Shown: positions 9,518 through 18,212 of the stretch, piece by piece
Layout of the letters: every line of letters starts with the position of its first letter
Numbering within the stretch: position 1 is the stretch's first letter
From: Thermoplasmata archaeon
GTDB lineage: Archaea; Thermoplasmatota; Thermoplasmata; Thermoplasmatales; Thermoplasmataceae
Assembly (NCBI GenBank): GCA_021817255.1
Contig: JAKAVO010000005.1
Location: 1 to 64,000, forward strand
Reading direction: 5' to 3'
Length of the DNA stretch: 64,000 nt
Notes under the pieces: generated by a model
Told to the model about the DNA's origin: nothing
The model's database searches: none
What the model saw: only the letters and a program-made list of their open reading frames with translations
Position numbers and translations under genes: made by a program

Positions 9518-10264
9518 ATGCTTCAGGAAGATAACAAAGATAAAGAGGATTTATCAAACGCCTTAATGATGGATTCTGTTGTAAAAACATTTGGTGATAT
9601 CAGGGCAGTTGATGGCATCAATATCCAGATTAAAGATCGGGAAAGAGTGGCACTGTTGGGAGAAAATGGGGCAGGAAAAACAACAACGATCAAGATTATT
9701 TCAGGATTGATGAAACCTGATAAAGGGATGGTAAGAATATACGGCCATAAACCAAGTTCCATTGAGGCAAAGCGATATATTGGGTACCTTCCTGAAGATG
9801 CCAGCCCATACCTGAATCTCTCTGTTAGAGAGAACCTGGATTATATAGGGACTATAAGAAGAACGGAGAACGTTCAGGAAAAAATAGAGTTTTTCTTGGA
9901 TTTGCTAGATCTCAAATCAATGGAGAAGCAGAAACCGTTAACGCTTTCAAGGGGCAACAGGCAGAAACTATGCCTGGCCCTGTCAATTATTCATGAGCCA
10001 AGATTTGCAATAATGGACGAGCCACTGAATTATCTTGACATACCGACTCAGGAAAAAGTTTTTGACTATTTTGAGAAAATGAATGCAACCTTTCTCATTT
10101 CAACACATATATTATCCATAGCAAGAAGATTGACAGAAAAAGTTATCATACTTTCGTCCGGAAAGAAAGTATGGGAAGGCCAGATAAAAGAACTTGAAGA
10201 TCTTGCTGAAGGGACAAAGACAATTGAAAGCATTGTTTCGGAACTGATGAAAAATGTTTCTTAA
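9518..10264 (+). CDS. ABC transporter ATP-binding protein
   Basis: This is the cytoplasmic ATPase of an ABC-2-type exporter. In the 248-residue protein Walker A is GENGAGKTT near residue 50, the signature is LSRGNRQKL (a variant of LSGGQ), Walker B is FAIMDEP, and the switch His is in STHIL. An in-frame GTG at 9500 would add six residues, but the TATA box favours the ATG at 9518. The 3' end overlaps the permease gene by 11 bp, so the two form one operon. The substrate is unknown. Confidence 0.88.
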   Translation: MLQEDNKDKEDLSNALMMDSVVKTFGDIRAVDGINIQIKDRERVALLGENGAGKTTTIKIISGLMKPDKGMVRIYGHKPSSIEAKRYIGYLPEDASPYLNLSVRENLDYIGTIRRTENVQEKIEFFLDLLDLKSMEKQKPLTLSRGNRQKLCLALSIIHEPRFAIMDEPLNYLDIPTQEKVFDYFEKMNATFLISTHILSIARRLTEKVIILSSGKKVWEGQIKELEDLAEGTKTIESIVSELMKNVS

Positions 10265-11672
10265 GGTCCTTCAGTTACTTGTTAAATCAAGGTTTTCACG
10301 AAATTATCTCCTCGTAATATTCTTTATTTTCATATATTCTATATTCACTGTAAACTTTGGGCTGAACGACACGGTTAATTTTGGTTCCTATTACCTTGCG
10401 TTTTTCTTCCTTATATTTCTGGTATCTGCAATATACACAGGAGGAATTTCAACTACATCAGCTGATCGGGACTTTCTTCTCACTTCACCAATTGAGAACC
10501 GGGTCCTTGTACCAGCCTTTTTCATCTCCCAGGCTCTTGCTTCATCACTAATATTCATATCTGCAGCTTCCGCTTCCTTTATAATATTAAAAAACAGCGA
10601 AGCTTCCCTGCTGATTGGCATTGCTGACATAATATGCATGGCTATCCTTCCAATATCAATGAGCCTAAATATGGCAGGAACCCCAAAGGCTGCCAGGGTG
10701 GGTGCTGCAATTGTTGCAATTGCATGGATTTTTTCTTCCTATGCAGGATTCCCATTTGGCCCACTCTCATTCCTGTCAGGGCACCTTGTTGAATCCTCAC
10801 TTTTTCTGATCCTGGTAACTATTGTTGCCACTGCAGTATCTTTCAGGGCCATTAGCCAGAACTCCCTGCCGTTCAAACTCTCAGCCATGTCCACAAAATC
10901 AAAAGGATTCAAAGAACTATTCAGTTTCAGGGGAAAGAAGCCTTCCATGGCAGTTTTTGAGTTGCATTTTAAACAGGTAGATTTCTCTTCCAGAACTGCA
11001 AGCATGGGCAATATAAGAATAAAGGTCAACAGGATAAGCATATTTACAATAGCCCTGCTCACCACAGCACTTGGAGTTTTTTTTGTATTTTTCCAGCTTT
11101 TTTATGTGAAAAATCTGCCAAAAACATCCTCAGATTCCCTTCTCTACATCCTTTTCCCGGAGATATACATTTCATGGGGGATTTCACTTGGCCTGAGTAC
11201 AGGAACACTTTCGAAGGAAAGGGCATGGCTGGCATTCATCTCATTCCCAGTTGAAAAATACATGCGGATAACTGTACTTGCAAAAATGTCGCAGTCCCTT
11301 TTCGTTTCTATTCCCTTAATAGTGGCGAACATTTTCCTTGCAATTGAAGGTATACATTTTGCGTTTGAATTTATATGGATTTTTGCCCTGCTTGTTCCCA
11401 TTTACTGTGGCATCAGCTTTTCAATGTCATTTTACAGGAAAGCATACCAAATTACACAGGAAGATGTTCTCCCGTCCACATATAATTTAACGCAATTTAT
11501 CCTTCTGCCAGTCTCATTCGTAATGCTAGTTCTTCTTTTCTTAGTTTCTTTCTTTGAAGGATCGTTGCCATTTACAATAGTCGGTGGCGGAATATTCCTC
11601 TCACTATTTCTGCTCGGGGAGAACCACTGGAAAAATGGGCTTTACAGGATGATTGAGAGTGGTTATGTTTAA
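10254..11672 (+). CDS. ABC transporter permease, ABC-2-like
   Basis: The 472-residue protein has about twelve hydrophobic segments in two groups split by a basic loop near residues 200-260 (MSTKSKGFKELFSFRGKK). It overlaps the ATPase gene and should be its membrane partner. Exporter permeases of this size in archaea often lack assigned substrates, and none can be inferred here. The PadR-type regulator downstream may control the unit, since PadR genes often sit beside such exporters. Confidence 0.75.
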   Translation: MFLKVLQLLVKSRFSRNYLLVIFFIFIYSIFTVNFGLNDTVNFGSYYLAFFFLIFLVSAIYTGGISTTSADRDFLLTSPIENRVLVPAFFISQALASSLIFISAASASFIILKNSEASLLIGIADIICMAILPISMSLNMAGTPKAARVGAAIVAIAWIFSSYAGFPFGPLSFLSGHLVESSLFLILVTIVATAVSFRAISQNSLPFKLSAMSTKSKGFKELFSFRGKKPSMAVFELHFKQVDFSSRTASMGNIRIKVNRISIFTIALLTTALGVFFVFFQLFYVKNLPKTSSDSLLYILFPEIYISWGISLGLSTGTLSKERAWLAFISFPVEKYMRITVLAKMSQSLFVSIPLIVANIFLAIEGIHFAFEFIWIFALLVPIYCGISFSMSFYRKAYQITQEDVLPSTYNLTQFILLPVSFVMLVLLFLVSFFEGSLPFTIVGGGIFLSLFLLGENHWKNGLYRMIESGYV

Positions 11673-11818
11673 AACTGAACCTCTCTCTTCCTTGCCAATG
11701 GCACCCTTCAAATTGATTTTCTAATACTGTAAAGGGAAAGTTGCAGAAACACTATGTTTGCGTATTTTATGCACTTTATAAAGGCGTTTTCTCTTTAAAT
11801 ACATAGTTATTCTTAAAT

Positions 11819-12346
11819 ATGAATTCAAAATGTCGAATTCGATACATGAACTTAGGTGAATATTCTGATAGTGCCCTTTTTATCCTTTCCCTCAAACCAA
11901 TGAGTGGGTATGAACTGTCCAGAAAACTGAAATGGGACGGGTCTATGGTCTCAGGTGGCACAATAAGGCCACTGCTGAAGTCACTGGAATATCACGGATT
12001 TATAAGATATGAAATGAGAGGCAGGGCAAAAGTGTACCATCTCACTTCCAAGGGCAAAAAGTACGTTTCCAATCTGCGCCTGTTCAGGGAAAACATTAGA
12101 GAGAGAATGCTGGCAGTTTCAATGGGAAGAGACCTTCTATTCCCGGACGTTCTTGCCAGCATAGAGGATACGACAATCCTTAACCAAGCAATTGATCTTA
12201 TGGCATCAGTGATTATCAGAGAGGTAAAAGTTGCTTTTGTTTTGGAAAAGGCGGGGGAAAGGGAGGCAATTGATAAGATGATCTCAAACCTTAATGAAGT
12301 GATAAAGGAGATACTGGCAATAGAAAAACCAAAAATTAAGCAGTAA
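11819..12346 (+). CDS. PadR-family transcriptional regulator
   Basis: The 175-residue protein has an N-terminal winged-helix domain: LFILSLKPMSGYELSRKL, then GTIRPLLKSLEYHGFIRYEMRGRAKVYHLTSKG, the classic PadR helix-wing pattern. A helical C-terminal dimerisation region follows. An ATG at 11819 is placed about 22 nt after TTTAAATA (11794-11801), supporting a leaderless start there. An internal ATG at 11846 (MNLGEYSD) is also possible. It may regulate the adjacent ABC exporter or the CopD-like membrane gene just downstream. Confidence 0.82.
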   Translation: MNSKCRIRYMNLGEYSDSALFILSLKPMSGYELSRKLKWDGSMVSGGTIRPLLKSLEYHGFIRYEMRGRAKVYHLTSKGKKYVSNLRLFRENIRERMLAVSMGRDLLFPDVLASIEDTTILNQAIDLMASVIIREVKVAFVLEKAGEREAIDKMISNLNEVIKEILAIEKPKIKQ

Positions 12347-12389
12347 TAAGGAATATATGAAAGATTATGCTTAAAGGAAGTGAAGATTA

Positions 12390-12884
12390 ATGGATTTGAC
12401 CCTTATAAACACAATAATTCTCTGGATTCACGTATTTTCTTCAATTATTTTTGTCGGTGGTTCATTCTTTATCTGGGTGGTTGTTGTTCCAGCATCTTAC
12501 AGGATTACTGACGATGAGAAATTCAGAACCAGGATTGTAGGCCTTGTGGGGAAGCAGTTTGCAATGATCACGAATATTACTTTAGCGGTATTGATCATAA
12601 CCGGGATATATAATGCCACATGGTACCTGAACTACGATTATAGTGCGCTCTTTAACACGCCTGGCGGAAATATATTGCTTGTGAAGATTGTTTTGGTAGG
12701 TGCAATGATCCTTATAATGTATGGAAACAACATGTATCATGGAAAAAGAATAATGGAAATGGCAAGGGAGGGCAAAATGGAAGAATTAAGAAAGTTGAGG
12801 AAATGGTCCCATATGCTTTCTTATGTTACCCTGGGCCTGATGGTCGCGATCACATTTGCAGCCGTTTCACTTGAGTTTTATTGA
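12390..12884 (+). CDS. CopD-like four-helix membrane protein
   Basis: The 164-residue protein has four membrane segments. The first carries WIHVFSSIIFVGGSFF, with a His and Gly spacing like that of CopD/PcoD and related heme- or copper-linked membrane proteins. The third and fourth have MYGNNMYHGKRI and RKWSHMLSYV, placing further histidines near the membrane face. A GGAAGTG Shine-Dalgarno site precedes the ATG, and the gene follows padR by 43 bp in the same direction. Copper or heme binding is inference from the family pattern. Confidence 0.6.
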   Translation: MDLTLINTIILWIHVFSSIIFVGGSFFIWVVVVPASYRITDDEKFRTRIVGLVGKQFAMITNITLAVLIITGIYNATWYLNYDYSALFNTPGGNILLVKIVLVGAMILIMYGNNMYHGKRIMEMAREGKMEELRKLRKWSHMLSYVTLGLMVAITFAAVSLEFY

Positions 12885-12892
12885 GTTTTCAA

Positions 12893-13372
12893 TCAGGATA
12901 GTGAGATCACTCCCACTATGAACAATATTATGGATGAAATTCCTTCAATGTAAAAACCCGCCTGCAGTCCATAGCTATATACACTGGTGCTGTAATAGAA
13001 AATACTGCCTCCAGTGTCGGGAGAAATTTTGTAAATAAATATTACATAAAAGATCATTCCAAGAATCCCAATAATAGATGCTATTACTGAACTTATATTT
13101 GCATTTTCCCCTATCTTTTTGTAGATCATCCAGATGCCAGAAACTATTGCGGCAACTCCAGATAGGGCGGATAAAACACCTGATATATACGAAAAATACC
13201 TTACATTATCGGTTGCATTATTAGGTGCAATTCCTGGAATACTGAAGGGATAAAATGTGAATTTTCCAAAAAATATGCCAAGGCTTTCCGACCACCACGG
13301 CATTAACAATGAAACCAGGATGAGTGCCCCCAGCAAAAGGCTCACTACACCAATAACGAGTTTATCCTTCAT
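12893..13372 (-). CDS. Four-helix membrane protein of unknown function
   Basis: I do not recognise this 159-residue protein. It has four clear membrane segments: LVIGVVSLLLGALILVSLL at the start, then segments near residues 60-85, 95-115 and 135-158. Between the first two lies an extracytoplasmic loop with PWWSESLGIFFGKFTFYPF. It is convergent with the CopD-like gene, with only 8 bp between the stops. Confidence 0.6.
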   Translation of the reverse strand: MKDKLVIGVVSLLLGALILVSLLMPWWSESLGIFFGKFTFYPFSIPGIAPNNATDNVRYFSYISGVLSALSGVAAIVSGIWMIYKKIGENANISSVIASIIGILGMIFYVIFIYKISPDTGGSIFYYSTSVYSYGLQAGFYIEGISSIILFIVGVISLS

Positions 13373-13443
13373 ATAAAAGTAAGCTTAACAAAATATAAAT
13401 TTCTACCCATTGCAAATTGCATAAAAATGAAAAGTTGTTTGGT

Positions 13444-14007
13444 TTACCTTGCTGATGCTGCTATTCTTTCCACTTCTTCTTTCTTTGCAACTGCGTGGGA
13501 ATTTTGATCATTTTTGGAAGCGAGTATAATTTCATCAGCAAGACATGCTTCAATAGATTTCTTGTTCTTGTATGAAGCATCAGTCGACCCTATCGCAATA
13601 TTTCTGAGGGCCTCATCAACTCTCCTGGATGGAGCGACGTCTACGGCTTTTGGAACTGCTATTCCTCCATATTTCAGTCTTGTGACTTCCTCCCTTGGCG
13701 CTGCATTCTCAATTGCATTAATAAGTAGCTGCAGAGGGTTTTGCTTTGTCTTCTCCTCTATGATTTCAAACGCATCCCTAAGGATCCTGTAAGCACCATA
13801 TTTCTTGCCGGTCCACTTTTCAGTCCTCATAAGCTTGTTTATTAACCGCTCTACAGTGTTCACGTTCTTTTTTCCTGCAGAATAATTTGAAAATCGTCCA
13901 CCTGTATGCAAGTTCACGTATGAATTAAGGTTAATATATTTTGAGAGGCCCATATCATGAACCTCAATCCCGTTCACATCATATTTTCCAAAAATTTTAA
14001 GATCCAT
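13444..14007 (-). CDS. rps7: 30S ribosomal protein uS7
   Basis: uS7 nucleates assembly of the 30S head and contacts E-site tRNA. The 187-residue protein is of archaeal length and shows [53 protein letters not shown] and [11 protein letters not shown]. Its ATG shares one base with the rps12 stop (TAATG), so translation is coupled. The gene is last of the rps12-rps7 pair; no elongation factor gene follows. Confidence 0.97.
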   Translation of the reverse strand: MDLKIFGKYDVNGIEVHDMGLSKYINLNSYVNLHTGGRFSNYSAGKKNVNTVERLINKLMRTEKWTGKKYGAYRILRDAFEIIEEKTKQNPLQLLINAIENAAPREEVTRLKYGGIAVPKAVDVAPSRRVDEALRNIAIGSTDASYKNKKSIEACLADEIILASKNDQNSHAVAKKEEVERIAASAR

Positions 14008-14435
14008 TATCTCACCGTCTTCTCCTTTCTTCCCCTTACCAACTCTGAGAGAGAAATCCCGTTAACTCCAACTACTTTATACCTGACTCCTGGAATGTCT
14101 CCCTTACTTCTTCCTTTGCTTCCGCCAATTCCCTCGACGAGAACTTCATCGTGCTCATCAATGTAATTTATGGCCCCATCACCGGGTGCAAAGGCAGTTA
14201 CCTGCCTGCCATTCTTAATAAGTTGAACCTTTACGCATTTCCTGATAGCTGAATTGGGCTGTTTAGCTTCAATCCCAATTTTTTCGATAACGATCCCTCT
14301 GGCTTGAGGTGACCCCTCTAGTGGATCGCTCTTCTTTTTTAGTTCCAGTACTCTCCTCTTATATTTACTATTAGACCACCTGAATTTTTCCCTGTCACTG
14401 CTTAATTTTGCCCCTGCATTTTCTCCATTCGCCAA
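14007..14435 (-). CDS. rps12: 30S ribosomal protein uS12
   Basis: uS12 lies at the decoding centre and helps monitor codon-anticodon pairing. The 142-residue protein contains [59 protein letters not shown] and [19 protein letters not shown], as in archaeal and eukaryotic uS12. In many archaea rpl30e and nusA lie just upstream; here there is a 244-bp spacer and then a divergent transporter gene instead. Confidence 0.97.
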   Translation of the reverse strand: MANGENAGAKLSSDREKFRWSNSKYKRRVLELKKKSDPLEGSPQARGIVIEKIGIEAKQPNSAIRKCVKVQLIKNGRQVTAFAPGDGAINYIDEHDEVLVEGIGGSKGRSKGDIPGVRYKVVGVNGISLSELVRGRKEKTVR

Positions 14436-14679
14436 TATATCACCCTAGTTTAATTCAAATTTTGAACTTGATTGAGTAGTGGGGTAGTAGAAATATGCAT
14501 ATAAATGCTATTGTTTCAGTGGCTTTATTCTGAACTGGACTTCTTCTTATCTATAATTATAACATCTAATAACTTTCTCTCTTAAAACTCACACACTAAT
14601 TTTCAGTTGCTTTTTGACATATTCTTTTTGAAATGAATCTGCTGGATGGATCGCGTAAAAATACGTTATAAAGTGGTAT

Positions 14680-15996
14680 TTGCTTCAGATATGTATATAT
14701 TTAGGGTTTCAATCCCACAGAACCTACTTGTTGGCCAATAAATCCATTATAGGAATTAGATCTTTTTTGCTATCTGTAGGTGCAACTGCAGCATCAACAT
14801 TTGTTGGAATTTACGCTGTCCTGATTGGTGCAACCGCAAGTGAAATGGGGTGGTTGCAGTCTTCTGCGAATGCTATATCCAACGGTGGCCAGATTTTATG
14901 GGGCAAGATGAGCGACAGAACCGGGTCAAGAAAGATATTTCTCGTTGTTGGAAGTATTGTTCTTGGTGTCCTCTGGTTGATTATGCCGTACACTGGAAAT
15001 CCATTAAATCTTATCATCGTCTATTCTCTGATATCACTTTTCGGTTCCATGATGTCTGTGAACTGGTTTTCGCTTATTGCTGATCTTGCAGATTCCAGCA
15101 TTAGAGGAAAGTTTCTGACTTTCGTAAATAACATATCCTCTGGAGGTGCTATAATTTCCCTGGTTGTAATGGTGTTTCTCTTTGGCAATGACCTTCAGTC
15201 TAACATAATGCTGCCATTTTTTCTTTCTTCAGCCACATATATGATATCCAGCGTTCTTCTCATTGGCCTTAAGGAAACCAGGCACAAAGCAAGGTTTGAA
15301 GGTTCCTTAATAGCAACAATAAGAAAAATAAGATATGATGAAAACTTTTTCCCATATTTCAGGGCAACCAATGTTCAGGGTTTTTTCTGGTCAATGGCAT
15401 GGCCAATGTTTCCCATCACAATTGTGTCAGTCATGGGTTTTGGATTAAGGGTTGTTGCCATACTTACAATAGTTTCACTTACAGTGACCATAGTTATACA
15501 GACCCTGCTGGGCAGAGTGAATGACAAAACACAGAGGCCGCCGCTTATCTTCATTAACAGGGTGATGTTAAGTTTGATTCCTGTTTTTTATGCATTTTTC
15601 CACTCATTTCTTCTCTTTATCCTTTTAGAAGCATACAGCGGCTTTCTTGCGGCTTTGCAGAATATAGTTATGAATTCGTATCTTCTTGATATAATACCCA
15701 CCAGAAGGAGAGCAGAATACATTTCCATAATAAATGGTTTCAATGGCCTGGTATACTTGATGGGGGCCCTCACAGGAGGTTATCTGCTTCAATACGCATT
15801 GTCAGTATTTCCTCTTGCAAAGGCTCTTGAATTCTCATATATGATTGTGTTTGCGGGAAGATTTTCATCATCGTTCCTTTTCCTGAAATTAAAAGAGCCA
15901 GAGAAAAAAGGGAGAACTCCACTTGGGCTGTTTTCAATATTATACAAGCAGAAAGTTCCAGGGAGCCCTTCGGGCGGCACAATTAAAATGAGGTGA
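14680..15996 (+). CDS. Major facilitator superfamily transporter
   Basis: The 438-residue protein has about twelve membrane segments and an MFS motif A variant, GKMSDRTGSRKIF, after segment 2. The substrate is unknown. The start is unclear: the frame opens with a TTG at 14680, while the TATA-like TTATAAAG at about 14666 would best serve an ATG at 14691, which is in a different frame and ends after 16 codons. A TTG at 14728 is another option. A frameshift near 14740 would connect that ATG to the transporter. Confidence 0.78.
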   Translation: MLQICIYLGFQSHRTYLLANKSIIGIRSFLLSVGATAASTFVGIYAVLIGATASEMGWLQSSANAISNGGQILWGKMSDRTGSRKIFLVVGSIVLGVLWLIMPYTGNPLNLIIVYSLISLFGSMMSVNWFSLIADLADSSIRGKFLTFVNNISSGGAIISLVVMVFLFGNDLQSNIMLPFFLSSATYMISSVLLIGLKETRHKARFEGSLIATIRKIRYDENFFPYFRATNVQGFFWSMAWPMFPITIVSVMGFGLRVVAILTIVSLTVTIVIQTLLGRVNDKTQRPPLIFINRVMLSLIPVFYAFFHSFLLFILLEAYSGFLAALQNIVMNSYLLDIIPTRRRAEYISIINGFNGLVYLMGALTGGYLLQYALSVFPLAKALEFSYMIVFAGRFSSSFLFLKLKEPEKKGRTPLGLFSILYKQKVPGSPSGGTIKMR

Positions 15997-16001
15997 CAAT
16001 T

Positions 16002-17291
16002 TCAGCTTTTATCCGGAACCAAACGAAAATTTCCGAAAATTAAGGATGAGCCCACAATAGAAAATAACAATATCAGCAAGAAGAGGCCTATTGTTATATA
16101 GAAAAAGGCAGAACTATTGAGCAGTGAGCCAATCATTGCGATCAATAAGAGGGATATTGAAAGAAAGCCAATTATCCTTATTTCCATTCTGAATCTGTTT
16201 GAACTGAGGAGAGAGGCGCCTACTATGAGATGCACAACAACATAGCAAAGGCTTACCAGTTCAGCTAATAACACAAAGGCAGAGTAAAATCCTATTGTGG
16301 CTCTTGAAAAGAGCAATATTCCAATGTCTGCCAGAAGAAGCATGGCAAAGAATGTTCTTGCATCTGTGTATTTGATTTTCTTCAATACGCTGTTTTGGAA
16401 ATTTTCATACATGTTTAACAGGGCGTGGGAATATGAAAGCATCAGATTGTATGCGCTTAAGAGCAAAAGAACAACCAGGAGAAATGGCAGAAAATTTCCA
16501 ATGTCCAGGCCGAGAATTTTGAGCAGGAAGCCGGGATTTGTTGAATATGATCCAAGCTTCCCCCCAAGAAAAATGGTTAGAGAATAGGATGACAGTATCA
16601 TGACCGCACCTGTCAGGGAATAGGAGAGGAGAAGTGTCTTATTGGCTTTGGATGGGTTGATTTTAGACCTGTTAAAAAGGAAAATGCCACTTCCACTCCC
16701 TGAAAACATGAGAACACCGATCATGACACCTTCCCAGAAATTCCCTGTAAAAATTGTGGTTGAACTTATTTCAAACCCAATGTTTTTAGCCATTAATATC
16801 ATAATAATGCTCAACAAAAGAATGCCTGAAATTTCTATTACTCCTATTGCTGTGATCGCAGAGATTGCAAGAGCTCTCTTTTTGATTAATGGTATTGAAA
16901 GAATTAATATTAGAACACCTGAAAAAAGCAAATCGAAAAGGATTTTTTGGCCATAATCGAAATATGAATGAATGAAAAATGATGAAAACATGAGTATATT
17001 CGGGGTTACGAGAAAAGAGTACATTATGTAAATTAATCCAGTAAATATTGAGGCCCTGTATCCGAGCGAATACATGGCGTAAGCCGCGTACCCTGAGCCA
17101 TCGGCTATTCTCGTTGAAAAGAATATAATTGGAAGGAAACTCATGAAGCTTACCGTAAAGGCTATTGCAGTAGCGACTGGCATCATTGATCCGGCAAAAT
17201 ATGCAATTAGTGGAAGCAAAGCAACGAAATTTAATGCCGGGCCAACTGATCCGAAAGATTGAAAAGTAAGTTGCCTGAATGTGAAATTCAT
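16002..17291 (-). CDS. APC-superfamily amino acid permease-like protein
   Basis: The 429-residue membrane protein has about twelve hydrophobic segments. Its N-terminus, RQLTFQSFGSVGPALNFVALLPLIAYFAG, resembles the first helix and broken-helix Gly pattern of APC amino acid transporters, and GSGYAAYAMYSLG fits segment 3. It is convergent with the MFS gene, 5 bp between stops. The substrate is unknown. Confidence 0.72.
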   Translation of the reverse strand: MNFTFRQLTFQSFGSVGPALNFVALLPLIAYFAGSMMPVATAIAFTVSFMSFLPIIFFSTRIADGSGYAAYAMYSLGYRASIFTGLIYIMYSFLVTPNILMFSSFFIHSYFDYGQKILFDLLFSGVLILILSIPLIKKRALAISAITAIGVIEISGILLLSIIMILMAKNIGFEISSTTIFTGNFWEGVMIGVLMFSGSGSGIFLFNRSKINPSKANKTLLLSYSLTGAVMILSSYSLTIFLGGKLGSYSTNPGFLLKILGLDIGNFLPFLLVVLLLLSAYNLMLSYSHALLNMYENFQNSVLKKIKYTDARTFFAMLLLADIGILLFSRATIGFYSAFVLLAELVSLCYVVVHLIVGASLLSSNRFRMEIRIIGFLSISLLLIAMIGSLLNSSAFFYITIGLFLLILLFSIVGSSLIFGNFRLVPDKS

Positions 17292-17351
17292 CCCTGCGAA
17301 ATTAATATTAGTATAATAAAGTTTAGAAATATGAAGAAAACTTTAGTACTT

Positions 17352-18212
17352 TCAGTAGAATTCCAGAAGGTCTTCTTCAGTTACCTTTGTAAATGGTTGT
17401 TTTATAAGTGGCTTATTCAGCACTGAATCTCTTTCCTCATAGGTCATGTCATTGTTTTCGTAAAGTATTCCAATGGGTATTCTGTCTCCCCATTCAGTTG
17501 CCCTTTTATAAGCTGCCATGAAGTCTGAAGTGTCGTGCTTCTCATCTTCGACCTTGTAGACTCTCTTCCTGAAGAAATCGTATGTGTTGTCCTTGTTGTA
17601 TGTGACGCATGGGCTGAAAACATCTATAAAAGAGAATCCTTTATGCTGGACTGCCTTCTTGATTGTTGCCTGCATATGCTTCACGTCACCTGAGAATTCT
17701 CTTGCGACGAAGCTTGCGCCTGCATTGAGTGCCATTGTCACAGGATTTATTGGAGGTTCAATGCTGCCATCTGGAGTTGTTTTAGTCTTCATGCCGAGCC
17801 TGGAAGTTGGAGAAGCCTGCCCTGTTGTCAGCCCAAAGATCTGGTTATCTGAAACAATGTATGTTATATCAGGGTTCCTTCTTGCTGCGTGGTAAAAATG
17901 CTGTGTGCCTTCGTTGAATCCATCACCGTCACCGCCATAGGCAATGACTGTAAGCTCTGAATTTGCCCATTTGATAGCCGATGCGGCGGGCAAGGACCTT
18001 CCATGTATTCCATGAAACCCATACGCCTTCATGAACTCAGGCATGTTGCTTGAACAGCCTATGCCAGATGCAATTACTGTATTCTCTGGCTTTATGCCCA
18101 GTTCTGCAAGTGCCATTGGAATTGCTGTTAGCTGGGCAAAATTTCCGCATCCCGGGCACCAATCCGCTTTCACAGTTCCTTTAAAATCTGTAAATGTAAC
18201 CATTTTTATCAC
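17352..18212 (-). CDS. 2-oxoacid:ferredoxin oxidoreductase, beta subunit
   Basis: This subunit binds thiamine diphosphate and one [4Fe-4S] cluster, and oxidises pyruvate or other 2-oxoacids to acyl-CoA with ferredoxin as acceptor. In the 286-residue protein the cluster cysteines are visible in WCPGCGNF, GIGCSS and SPCVTYN, and the ThDP site in YGGDGDGFNEG with VSDNQIFGLTTGQASPTS after it. It is of the compact two-subunit type known from Sulfolobus and Thermoplasma. It overlaps the alpha gene by 4 bp. Confidence 0.95.
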   Translation of the reverse strand: MIKMVTFTDFKGTVKADWCPGCGNFAQLTAIPMALAELGIKPENTVIASGIGCSSNMPEFMKAYGFHGIHGRSLPAASAIKWANSELTVIAYGGDGDGFNEGTQHFYHAARRNPDITYIVSDNQIFGLTTGQASPTSRLGMKTKTTPDGSIEPPINPVTMALNAGASFVAREFSGDVKHMQATIKKAVQHKGFSFIDVFSPCVTYNKDNTYDFFRKRVYKVEDEKHDTSDFMAAYKRATEWGDRIPIGILYENNDMTYEERDSVLNKPLIKQPFTKVTEEDLLEFY

